64,000 nt of DNA from Nannochloropsis oceanica (taxonomy: Eukaryota > Sar > Eustigmatophyceae > Eustigmatales > Monodopsidaceae): assembly GCA_004519485.1 (NCBI GenBank), contig CP038132.1, forward strand, positions 231,001-295,000, written 5' to 3'. Positions 1-8,020 of the stretch are shown here, piece by piece. Position 1 is the first letter of the stretch, and each line of letters begins with the position of its first letter. The notes below the pieces were generated by a model that saw nothing but the letters and a program-made list of their open reading frames with translations, was not told the origin of the DNA and did not search any database. The position numbers and the translations under genes are program-made.

Positions 1-51
1 AAGCTTGTCTTCGTTGCTTTAGCTTCTTGCTTTAAGGATTGTTGGCACCTA

Positions 52-209
52 TTAACGTTTTTCGTCCGAGGGGGACGAGGATGAGTCAGAATCGTAACCC
101 GAATCGGGAGAGGAGGAGGAGGAGGAGGAAGATGAAGAGGAAGAGGAGGAGGAGGAGCCGGAAGAGGAAGAGGGGGAGGATCCACTACTACTACTACTAC
201 TGCTACTAC

Positions 210-285
<76 letters not shown>

Positions 286-792
286 ACTGCTACTACGACT
301 ACTGCCGCTGCTGCTGCTGCTGTCAGAATCGCTGCTGCTGTCAGAATCGCTGCTGCTGTCACTATTCGACGAGTGAGAGGAAGAAGGAGAGGAAGAAGAC
401 GAGGAAGAGGGTGAAGGAGACCGACGCCGCTTCTTCCCTCCACTTATCTTCCTCTTACTGCCGCTAGACGCCTTTTTGCTTTTGCTCTTACTTTTCTTGG
501 ATTTGTTCTCCTCCGCCTGCATTTTACCCTCCTTTTGTTCCTTGGTCTCGTACCCGGGAGGCACATCCAGGGAGAAGGAAGGTTTCAGGCCTGGGTTTTC
601 TAAGATAGCAGTCCTACTCTCTCGCTTCTGGTAGGGCCGAGCTTTCGCCTTGCATTCGTATGTCCAGTGTCCTGGGTGATTACACTTCTGGCACATAGCG
701 CTCTTTTTATCCTCTCGCATGCGTTGGTAAGGACCCTTGCGAAGGTCAGTCACGACCGTCCTCCGTCCCCCGCCCAAGAGGTGGGAAGACAT
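52..792 (-). CDS. ZCCHC10: ZCCHC10-like zinc-knuckle protein with poly-serine tail
   Basis: The ATG at 792 gives about 246 residues; the frame is open further upstream but only from a non-ATG codon. The N-terminal third carries one CCHC zinc knuckle, CQKCNHPGHWTYECK, followed by Arg-Thr-rich residues. This matches the signature of ZCCHC10 proteins (a Cys-x2-Cys-x4-His-x4-Cys knuckle containing GHWTYEC). A Lys/Ser-rich basic stretch follows, then about 110 residues that are nearly all serine with scattered Asp, ending in an acidic Asp/Ser tail. Such SR/S-rich tails are common in nuclear RNA-associated proteins, so a nuclear role in RNA metabolism is inferred; the molecular function of the family is poorly known. 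The serine tract is encoded by an almost pure AGT/AGC trinucleotide array, so its length probably varies between strains. An additional 5' exon cannot be excluded. Confidence 0.75.
183..365. repeat. Trinucleotide microsatellite (CTA/CTG)n in the ZCCHC10 coding region
   Basis: Tandem CTA/CTG triplets run almost without break and read as serine codons on the minus strand. A short repeated block (tgctgctgtcagaatcgc) occurs at the right end. This is an expansion-prone coding microsatellite. Confidence 0.9.
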
Positions 793-1243
793 GGGAACTG
801 GCGGGAAGATGATTGTTGCGGTTGGCTGCTTCCTCTTGCTCCTCCGTGCGCTCTCCAACAAGCTTGGAATCGCCGTGCCTGAGTTGGGTGTGCAAGCTTG
901 GAGTGAGTTGTTGCCCGGGAGATGCGGGGTAGAGTCTCAGCACACAAAGAGAGTATCAACGACCAAGAAGACAGCAATTTTCGACTACTGATGACTGGCG
1001 GGCGAACTTGAAGCCCTACCGAGCGGGCCCCAGCCCACCACCAAAAAATGACCACCACATCACGGTCGAGTGACGACAGGTGATACCAAAGCCCACCACT
1101 CGTAGACATTCCATCGGTCATTCCAGTGCGGGTAGGCTCGGAAACCCACAAAAAGTAAGTCTGAAGGATGAAATAGAAAAAAACAACTCAAGCACGACTT
1201 CACTTCACCACATTTATCGCATCTTTTAAGTCTCTATTCAGTG
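793..1243. other. Gene-free stretch upstream of the ZCCHC10-like gene
   Basis: No convincing coding potential. Open frames here lack family resemblance. A polypyrimidine run followed by CAG at about 1170-1195 on the minus strand looks like a splice acceptor for the oxidoreductase gene, but no continuation of that protein can be read after it. Confidence 0.5.
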
Positions 1244-1978
1244 TCACAGAGTGTCCAGGTCCCCTGCCGCCTTAGCCTCGGGCACCCACGAGGCTCCTTT
1301 CACGTAGACCTCCTCAATCTCGCTCCCCACCAAGAAACGAGCCATATCAAAATCGTGGCTGCTCATGTCCAAAAAGATGCCGCCGCTTGTCTTGAGGTAC
1401 TCAGCAGGGGGTGGGGCCTGATCCCGACTTACGATGCGGAAAGTCCGCATTTCGCCAATTGCGCCTTGCGTGATCTGCTTCTTGACATTTTGAAAGTTGA
1501 TGTCGAAGCGACGTTGGAAGCCGAGGATGAGCTTGGTGCCCGCCTTAGCCGCAGCTTGAGTGCAGGCGTCAATAGCAGAGAGATCGTTCGAGATCGGTTT
1601 CTCACAGAAGTCGTGTTTGCCACGCTCGACGGCCGACATGATTTGCTCCACGTGGCAGGGCGTGGGTGAAGCCACCACCACGGCATGCACATCGTCGCGG
1701 TCAAGCAGCTCGAAGTAGTCCTTGTGGTAGGTGGGCATGCCACCCGTTTGTCCTATTAACTTCTTACCCATCTCCTCGAAGGGGTCCGTAATGGCCACAA
1801 GCCGCGCGCCTGGCGTGTGGAAAGCGAGGGTATTGCCGTGTATCTGTCCGATGCGCCCGCAGCCAACGACGCCTACTCCCAACGGTGTTCGGGACATGCG
1901 GAGAAAGAAGCCCCAAGTTAGGACCGGGAAATGGAAGGCGAGACTTAGAAGGACGACGACGGCCTGCTTGAAGGCCAT
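1244..1978 (-). CDS. Gfo/Idh/MocA (inositol 2-dehydrogenase-like) oxidoreductase, C-terminally short
   Basis: The ATG at 1978 gives 244 residues. Residues 1-27 are hydrophobic and signal-like (ending in WGFFLR). A second ATG at 1897 begins directly at the enzyme core, so both secreted/plastid and cytosolic forms are possible. The core has the dinucleotide-binding motif GVVGCGRIG near residue 35, the conserved CEKPI motif of the family (the Lys binds cofactor and substrate), and GFQRRFD followed by HDFDMARFL in the catalytic domain. These match myo-inositol 2-dehydrogenase (IolG)-type enzymes. Family members are about 330 residues, but this frame stops just after GDLDTL, in the middle of the C-terminal beta-sheet domain. 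About 90 residues are missing. I tested an intron with the acceptor near 1170, but the joined frame does not resemble the family. It may be a truncated gene or a pseudogene, or it may have an exon I cannot recognise. Confidence 0.75.
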   Translation of the reverse strand: MAFKQAVVVLLSLAFHFPVLTWGFFLRMSRTPLGVGVVGCGRIGQIHGNTLAFHTPGARLVAITDPFEEMGKKLIGQTGGMPTYHKDYFELLDRDDVHAVVVASPTPCHVEQIMSAVERGKHDFCEKPISNDLSAIDACTQAAAKAGTKLILGFQRRFDINFQNVKKQITQGAIGEMRTFRIVSRDQAPPPAEYLKTSGGIFLDMSSHDFDMARFLVGSEIEEVYVKGASWVPEAKAAGDLDTL

Positions 1979-2012
1979 GCTTCGATTCGAGTGTGACCGA
2001 TGTAATACGGAT

Positions 2013-2179
2013 CATACTGGTGGCACTTGCTGAAGCACGACCCCGGGCAGCTGCAGGAGGAGGAGGAGGAGGGGGAAGGGATAGCAGGATGGATACAGGA
2101 GGGGATCCTGGAAGGGTAGGAGTGGGAGTCGGGGCGGCCGGAGCGGCAACAGGAGGAGGAGGAGAGGGAACGAGGGGAA
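2013..2179. repeat. Direct repeat copy 1 (about 167 bp)
   Basis: Nearly identical to 2763-2932: both begin catactggtggcacttgctg and end gagggaacgagggga. They differ only by a few GGA-type triplet or dinucleotide length changes. The copies flank the first part of the polypurine tract. Confidence 0.9.
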
Positions 2180-2279
2180 TCTCCACTATACTCTCTTTAC
2201 CCGGAGAACAGGCAGCACGAGCACTAGAAACCATTGGTAGAATTCGTGCGGCACTTACTGGAGGAATGGAGAAGGGAAA

Positions 2280-3540
2280 GAGAAAGATAGTGAGGCCGCT
2301 CCGACGAGGGGGAAGAGGGGGAGGAGAAGGAGGAGGAGGGGGAGAAGGAGGGAGAGGGGGAGGAGGGAGAGGGGGAGGAGGAGGAGGAGGAGGAGGGGGA
2401 GGGGGAGGAGGAGGAGGAGGGGGAGGAGGAGGAGGGGGAGAAGGAGGAGGGGGAGGAGGAGGAGGACGAGAAGGAGGGGGAGAAGGAGGAGGGGGAGGAG
2501 GAGGAGGACGAGAAGGAGGAGGCGGTGGAAGACGGGAAGAAGAAGGTAGAGGAGGAGGAGGGGAAGGAGGGAAAGGAGGAGGGGAAGGCAAGAAAGCTGG
2601 GGGTGGGACGGAAGTGGGAGGGAGGGGATATGTGGGAGCCAGTGCAACATCAGCACCAGCACCAACACCGGCAGTGGGAGGAGGGGAAGGAGGAGGGGGA
2701 GGAAGAAGAGGGAAAAGAACCCGGGCTGCGGAAGCAGCAGCAGCCGCCGGGATGCAGCTGACCATACTGGTGGCACTTGCTGAAGCACGACCCCGGGCAG
2801 CTGCAGGAGGAGGAGGAGGAGGAGGGAGGGATAGCAGGATGGATACAGGAGGGGATCCTGGAAGGGTAGGAGTGGGAGGAGTCGGGGCGGCCGGAGCGGC
2901 AACAGGAGGAGGAGGAGAGGGAACGAGGGGAAGGAGGAGGAGGAGGAGGAGGAGGAGGGGGAGGAGGACGAGGGAGGAGGAGGAGGAGGAGGAGGAGGAG
3001 GAGGAGGAGAAGAAGGAGGGGGAGAAGGAGGAGGAGAAGAAGGAGGAGGGGGGGGAGGAGGACGACGAGGAGGAGGAGGACGAGAAGGAGGAGGCGGTGG
3101 AAGACGGGAAGAAGAAGGTGGAGGATGAGGAGGAGAAGAAGAAGAAGAAGAAGAGGAGGACGAGAAGGAGGAGGCGGTGGAAGACGGGAAGAAGAAGGTG
3201 GAGGAGGAGGAGGAGAAGAAGAAGAAGAGGAGAAAGAGGAGGAAGAAGAATGGGGAGGAGGAGGAGGGGGAGGAGGAGGGAGAGGAGGAGGGAGACGAGG
3301 AGGGGGTGGAAGGGGAAGGGGCGGAGGAGGCGGAGGCGGTGGAAGCAGAGGACGGGGGGGGAAGGCGGAGGAGGCGGAGGCGGTGGAAGCAGAGGAGGAG
3401 GAGGGGAAGGTGGAGGAGGCGGAGGAGGCGGAGGCGGAGGAGGCGGAGGAGGAGGGGGCGGAGGCGGTGGAATTAGAGGGGAAGGAGGCGGAGGAGAACG
3501 AGGCGGAGGCGGAGGAGGACGAGGACGAGGCAGAGGAGGA
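2280..3540 (+). repeat. Polypurine (GGA/GAG/GAA) tract of about 1.26 kb
   Basis: The plus strand is almost exclusively A and G. A unit of roughly 45 bp (containing gaggaggcggtggaagacg) recurs at about 2500, 3072 and 3157. Mirror-symmetric polypurine DNA of this length can form triplex (H-DNA) and G-quadruplex structures, which is known for such tracts. All long frames on either strand here are simple-sequence artefacts or the glycine ORF. Confidence 0.9.
2763..2932. repeat. Direct repeat copy 2 (about 170 bp)
   Basis: Second copy of the block at 2013-2179, about 750 bp downstream, in the same orientation and the same reading frame of the glycine-rich ORF. Confidence 0.9.
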
Positions 3541-3723
3541 GGTCATGGGCGGGCCATCCGAGGACTGTATTGGTGTGACACCTGTGAACAGTTCGTGTCC
3601 CGGGACGGCAATGGGGCACGTAACATCCTGCGGGTGTACAGGAGTATGGTCCGTGGAGAAGCTCGTCCCCATGATCTGCGGTTTGGTCAACCACGGCAAG
3701 ATATGCGGACACTCTATGTGTAG
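3541..3723 (+). mobile_element. Fanzor (eukaryotic TnpB homologue) C-terminal remnant: half zinc finger plus RuvC-III
   Basis: The frame reads RGLYWCDTCEQFV, then SRDGNGARNIL, then a basic tail ending in a stop at 3723. A CxxC pair followed by R-D-x-N-G-A-R-N-I is the hallmark end of TnpB and Fanzor nucleases. The CxxC is the second half of the target-strand-loading zinc finger, and the Asp of RDxNGARNI is the third catalytic acidic residue of the RuvC fold. The wording RGL-x-x-C and NGARNI is closer to eukaryotic and viral Fanzors than to bacterial TnpB, which usually has NAARNI. The first CxxC, RuvC-I, RuvC-II and the wedge domain are not seen; the upstream part of the frame is glycine-rich simple sequence. 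It is therefore a fragment of an RNA-guided nuclease gene and not an intact one. Confidence 0.6.
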
Positions 3724-4064
3724 CGTTCCCGCTGACCTCCTCTTTTCTCCTCCTTCCCCTTCTCCTCCTGGCCCTGTGTGGGCCGTCCGGGGACTTTGCC
3801 AGGTCAAAAAACCTATCAAAGTCGCCAGAAAAACTCGGACGAGAAATAAGGGATGACACAAATTTATTGTTGGAAGGCTCCCCCTCGTATGCAAGTCCTC
3901 GAAGACGTCAGGTTGCATGCGATAGTTCTAGAGAGATGTAGGAGCAAGCAATAGAGCAAAAGAACTATTCAGCATTGATAATAATAAATAATAATACATA
4001 ATACATAATACATAATGTTGATATGTACCTCTCCCAAATATGTACACTTGCAAGCTAGCCTTAA
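3724..4064. other. Intergenic, with an AT-rich TAATA/ACATA microsatellite
   Basis: No gene seen. At about 3975-4020 tandem aataataat and cataatacataa units form a short AT-rich microsatellite, probably in the 3' flank of the kinase gene. Confidence 0.6.
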
Positions 4065-6452
4065 CTACACTACATGATCTTTGGCTTCCCCCTCCGTTTC
4101 ACTCTTACCCTGCTCCTCGAGCAATTTCACCAAAAATGCGTGCACCTCCGCCGCCGATGGTCGCTGTCTCGGATCCACATGCCAACACTGTCGGAGTACC
4201 TGTTGAAGCCTGAACGGTATAGAAAGAGACCAGGGATCATTTCCCCCTACGTCACCCTCCCCAAAAGATGGCCGACCCCCCTCCACAATATGCTGGACCA
4301 AATCCTGTGATCGCAAGGAAGTGAAAGGCTCATGGTGGAAAGGCACTTCCATGGTCATCACCTCATGCAAAACCAATCCTAAGGAATATACATCCATCGA
4401 GGGGTGGTACCTGGTCGCTCTCCCCGCCAGTACCTCAGGAGGAGCCCAATTAATGGTACTGGGAAGGACAGGTCCACCGCCCACTGGCACCGCTCCTGCC
4501 CTCCTGCATTCTCCGACATCTCCTAATTTGACGGAGAGTTTGGCAGTCACGAGAAAATTGAGAGATTTAATGTCACCGTGCACCAGTCCATGGGCATGTA
4601 AATGGCAGACACCCGCTGCGCACTCAAGCATAAATTGGAGGCGTAGGACCCGAGGGAGAGCGAGGGGGAGGGGGGGTTCGAGACCATTCGCTTCGTCTGC
4701 GCCGCTTCGTCGTTCACTCATTTTCCCTTCTCCGCGGCTGTTACATCTATTCTCAAGACGCAACCGCTGTGCTGCTTCACTGTCCTCGTCGAAGTCCTCC
4801 TCCTCCTCCTCCTCCTCCTGCTCGTTCTCGTCGTTGTCGTTCCCTTCGCTGTCATTGTCTTCCGCACGCAAGTCTTGCTTCTTGATCCCGCCATCGCATA
4901 GATGTGTGTCCATATCCTTCCCTCCCTCCTCCTCCTTCTCCTTGTCATCAACATTCCCCGCTGCCACCGTCACCACTACCCCCGGCTGCTGCCACACCTT
5001 CTTTTTCGCTCTCTCGTCCTCCCCCTCTTCCTGACCATGCTGCTGCTGCTGCTGCTGCTGCCACCGTCGTTCCCTTTCTTTCCGCACCTGTTCCCTCTTA
5101 AACCTCTTCAAAAAATCGAACATCGATCCATGTTCGCACAACTCCGTGACCAAACAGGCCGCTGGAGGCATGATCGCGACCCCAAGACACTTCAATACAT
5201 TCGGGTGTTGTCTTAGTGAGTACAGCATCCGCGCCTCCTGGAAAAACTCTCGGAGGATGACGGCGTCGAGCTCCATGGCAAAAAGCATTTTGACTGCCAC
5301 TGTCCTAGAATTCCACTCTCCGACATAGACACGACTGTTGCTGCCTGAGCGATATTTAAGATCGGTTCGGAGGAAAATTTGGCCGAAAGGGATAATGGGA
5401 ACCCGCTCCCGAGTCAGTGCTAGCACGGGAGGGGTGGGAGGAGGAGTGGAGGAAGAGGCGCCCTCTGGGGTGGTTTCAAGTTGATACATCAAGCTTGCGA
5501 GCTCGGAGGCAGGAGCTTCTAGAAGGCCGTCCCCCCAGACGTCCAGCAGAGGAGTGTTTAAATTCCCCGCCCATCCATGCGGATCGTGATAGAGGCCTTG
5601 CCACCATTGGGAATCCATGACCAGGGCACGGTAGACGACAAAGGGGTAAATGGCCCAGAGAAGTAATGACCAGGTTGTCCACAGCAGGCAGGGGCCCGGG
5701 AGGAAGCAATGTGCGACGAGGAGGGCTTCCCGAAGGACGAGGGTTGCGAACACGGCGGACATGAGTAGAGCGATGGGCAGAACGGCAGGGCGGCGGGGAA
5801 GGTGTTTCATAGGTGCAAAGGCCAGAAGCATGTAAGCGAGAAGGGGGGGGAATAGGTAAACAAATGCAATGATGTCGCCGACGGTGTTGGTTTCTTCCAC
5901 AGCTCGGAGGAGAGGGACACAGTACCATGCAAGGAAGGAGATGAGGGCCCACATGACGGCGTAGGTGAAACTGTATTGAATCGTCGCGAGGCCCACACCA
6001 TGATGAAGAAGGAAGATGGTAAGTCCTTCGGTGATGAGTCGGGATAAGGCCCAGCAGAGTGCCGCGATGGCGGGGGGGAGTTGCCCGCCGAAGGCTAGGG
6101 AGAGGGCAACGGTTAGAACGTCGACAAAGGCCGTGGCGAAAAAAAGGGAGTAGTAGAAGGGGAAAATGAGGGATGAAGTGGCCGCCGCGGCCTCTGCCGA
6201 GGAGGAAGATAAAACGAAGCTTCTGGAGGCAGAAGAAAAGGATCGAGCGAGGCGTTTGCGGTAGTACATATAGAGGAGCACGATGATCACAGCGCCAGTC
6301 TTGATGCAGGCTTCGACAGTCACGTAGATGCTGCCCGAGATCTGAGAGGGCTGGTTTCCGCACATTGGCGTATATTCGGACGTGTGCAGCAGGGGCGATG
6401 GGGAAGCAGTTGCCTTTGCGGCCCTCGCCACGTCGCGCAAGAACCGGCGCAT
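4065..6452 (-). CDS. Seven-transmembrane receptor-like protein fused to a TKL-type protein kinase
   Basis: The ATG at 6452 gives 795 residues in one exon. The N-terminal half has about seven hydrophobic helices (near residues 45-63, 95-121, 128-149, 162-183, 192-213, 221-249 and 256-276), like a GPCR. A linker leads to a kinase domain from about 350. It has a glycine-poor nucleotide loop (GSNSRVYVG), VAVK with the ATP-binding Lys near 388, HGDIKSLN near 625-632 in place of HRDxKxxN, DVG near 645 in place of DFG, APPEV as the APE motif and DVYSLG. An insert of about 145 residues (451-595) between helices D and E is polyglutamine and highly acidic. The lobe order and APPEV/DVYSLG point to the tyrosine-kinase-like family. 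The catalytic Lys, Asp and Asn are all present, so activity is plausible. GPCR-TKL fusions are known from oomycetes, also stramenopiles. It probably signals from the plasma membrane or an endomembrane; the ligand is unknown. Confidence 0.75.
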   Translation of the reverse strand: MRRFLRDVARAAKATASPSPLLHTSEYTPMCGNQPSQISGSIYVTVEACIKTGAVIIVLLYMYYRKRLARSFSSASRSFVLSSSSAEAAAATSSLIFPFYYSLFFATAFVDVLTVALSLAFGGQLPPAIAALCWALSRLITEGLTIFLLHHGVGLATIQYSFTYAVMWALISFLAWYCVPLLRAVEETNTVGDIIAFVYLFPPLLAYMLLAFAPMKHLPRRPAVLPIALLMSAVFATLVLREALLVAHCFLPGPCLLWTTWSLLLWAIYPFVVYRALVMDSQWWQGLYHDPHGWAGNLNTPLLDVWGDGLLEAPASELASLMYQLETTPEGASSSTPPPTPPVLALTRERVPIIPFGQIFLRTDLKYRSGSNSRVYVGEWNSRTVAVKMLFAMELDAVILREFFQEARMLYSLRQHPNVLKCLGVAIMPPAACLVTELCEHGSMFDFLKRFKREQVRKERERRWQQQQQQQHGQEEGEDERAKKKVWQQPGVVVTVAAGNVDDKEKEEEGGKDMDTHLCDGGIKKQDLRAEDNDSEGNDNDENEQEEEEEEEDFDEDSEAAQRLRLENRCNSRGEGKMSERRSGADEANGLEPPLPLALPRVLRLQFMLECAAGVCHLHAHGLVHGDIKSLNFLVTAKLSVKLGDVGECRRAGAVPVGGGPVLPSTINWAPPEVLAGRATRYHPSMDVYSLGLVLHEVMTMEVPFHHEPFTSLRSQDLVQHIVEGGRPSFGEGDVGGNDPWSLSIPFRLQQVLRQCWHVDPRQRPSAAEVHAFLVKLLEEQGKSETEGEAKDHVV

Positions 6453-6958
6453 GGTTTATTTAGGGGGTATGCAGGAGAGGGCGTCACCCCACGTGGAACA
6501 ATGAATGCCCTTGTGTGCTGTGCTGCTGCTTGCTCCTGGCGCTTTCAGGTTTGCGGCACGGCCATGGGCGCTATGTTGAAAGACAGTCTGTACGTACGTG
6601 TGTGTGGTGGTATGGGTGGCCACTATGCTGGAGTGACAAGGCAACGCAATTGAAGCAAAGCAAGTGATATGCCACAGAAAATCCTCGATCAAGAATCGAG
6701 AAAAATGCCGAGACATTCTTGACCCACACGCTCGTCGAAGCCACAGATGTCCTTTGTGAGCTTTGTCAAGGGCGTGCTGTGCATGGATGCATCACTAATC
6801 ACAAGCTGCATTTCCTCACCATTTTAACTGGACCCTTCGCGTTTCTCATTCATTCTGCTGCCTTCATAAATCAAGCAGGGAGCCGACGTCGCGTGCAACG
6901 ACATTCTCACCTCATTGTTCCAAGGGCACCTGCCTCTACTCTGACTAACAGAACGACC
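6453..6958. promoter_or_regulatory. Divergent promoter region between the kinase and a plastid-protein gene
   Basis: About 0.5 kb between two divergently transcribed ATGs. No element is recognised with confidence. The frame of the right-hand gene stays open upstream of its ATG but looks like 5' leader. Confidence 0.4.
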
Positions 6959-7597
6959 ATGCATCCGCGCGGTTTCCTCCTCTTACTTTACACCTATTCT
7001 TCGGCCAGTGCTTTTTTCCTCGGCGGCGGCGCTCCCACCTTGATCATATCCCGCAGCCGCAGGACGCCCTCCTTGTCCTCCTCCCTCCACATGAGCCGAG
7101 ACTGGTTCACAGATGCCGCTGGCGAAGCCCTTATTCCAGACGACAAACTCAACTTTGTGCACGATTTTCTGGACAACAAGGGAAAGAACGTAGTGCGTGG
7201 CCCCGCGCAAGTGACAGCACCTGATGGACGCTTGCTCGACGTGCTGCCGGGGGAAGAGGTTGAGATTATCGGTGGCATGGTCTACCGCACGTATCTCAAC
7301 GGATTTCCGGCTGTAAACGAAGCGCGTCTTCGTCAAGAAAGGCAAGTGGTATTGGAGATCAAGTGGGGTGATAACTGGGAGACAGAGGGCTTCACCTTGG
7401 AAGTGATGGGTGTGACGGGGCCGTCGTGTGAGATTTATACGAATCGGTTTTGCGAGGCAACGGGGTGTACTCCCAAGGGCCCTATGGTTGTGAAACCTGC
7501 TTATTTTGAAGTGCCCTTGACAGTTAATACTCAAAACGTAGAGGCGGTGGAAAAGCTGCGACAGGTCCAGCTTGGGACAGCGTCAATTGAATTTTGA
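6959..7597 (+). CDS. Plastid-targeted protein of unknown function
   Basis: The ATG at 6959 gives 212 residues. The first 20 are hydrophobic and end at a cleavage-like SSASAFF, the ASAF-type motif that marks import into stramenopile plastids. A Ser/Arg-rich transit-like segment runs to about residue 45. The mature part (from MSRDWFTD) is mostly soluble and acidic, with no membrane helix, and has six cysteines clustered in the C-terminal half around EIYTNRFCEATGC. I recognise no family. The open frame extends about 80 codons upstream without another ATG, and these codons look like untranslated leader. It could be a lumen or stroma protein restricted to algae. Confidence 0.7.
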   Translation: MHPRGFLLLLYTYSSASAFFLGGGAPTLIISRSRRTPSLSSSLHMSRDWFTDAAGEALIPDDKLNFVHDFLDNKGKNVVRGPAQVTAPDGRLLDVLPGEEVEIIGGMVYRTYLNGFPAVNEARLRQERQVVLEIKWGDNWETEGFTLEVMGVTGPSCEIYTNRFCEATGCTPKGPMVVKPAYFEVPLTVNTQNVEAVEKLRQVQLGTASIEF

Positions 7598-8020
7598 GGG
7601 AGAAAGAGGTTAGCCGAGCGATCTCCTCTCCTCTTTTGTTGTTGTACCCATAGCCATATGGATAAAACCACGGGCCGAAGAAGCCGCGAGAATAGCAGAG
7701 AGAAAAACTGCGGGGGCATCAGCACCAGTAGCTGCAGCAGCACCGTGAATCGAAGTGAAGTAGCGTATGAGGAGGACTCTATAATAGAGGATGACTGAGG
7801 AATGAATAGCCATACTCGATGTACCAACCTACTGAAATAGAGCGCGTGTTTCATTCTTCTTTCTTTAGGTTGTAAGCTTTCGTTGCTGGCTTCATATACA
7901 CTTAACGCACACACACACATGCACATACTACTTTCGCCTCCTCTACTGACTACTCCTTCTAATAACAAAAATCATTCCCCTTCCTCCCTCAGTCTCTAAG
8001 TATCCTCCTTCCCTGAATAC
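7598..8020. other. Intergenic between convergent genes
   Basis: 3' flanks of the plastid protein and DBP9. Contains a short CA-type run near 7908-7920. No gene seen. Confidence 0.6.

Larger units (their letters stand above)
1993..3723 (+). pseudogene. Glycine/arginine/glutamate-rich open frame fused to a Fanzor fragment
   Basis: A continuous 576-codon frame. Codons 1-515 are overwhelmingly Gly, Glu, Arg and Lys, encoded by a polypurine tract. They contain two copies of a less simple block (starting ILVALAEARPRAAA) and a unique stretch near residues 57-95. The last roughly 60 codons are not simple sequence and resemble the end of a Fanzor/TnpB nuclease (see 3541-3723). The ATG at 1993 lies only 15 bp from the divergent ATG of the oxidoreductase at 1978. 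I do not think the glycine part is a folded domain; it probably arose by expansion of GGA/GAG triplets inside or next to a mobile nuclease gene. Whether it is expressed is unknown. It could be a decayed gene, or an assembly collapse or expansion over simple sequence. Confidence 0.45.

Noticed and set aside
750-1151. 133-codon minus-strand frame as the missing C-terminal exon of the oxidoreductase
   Set aside because: Its translation has no resemblance to the family C-terminal domain.
1764-3918. Long minus-strand proline-, leucine- and serine-rich frames opposite the polypurine tract
   Set aside because: They are complements of GGA/GAG repeats. They carry no motif and change character with each frame.
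4321-5216. Plus-strand Ser/Leu-rich frames
   Set aside because: Antisense to the acidic/polyQ insert and kinase lobe of the receptor kinase.
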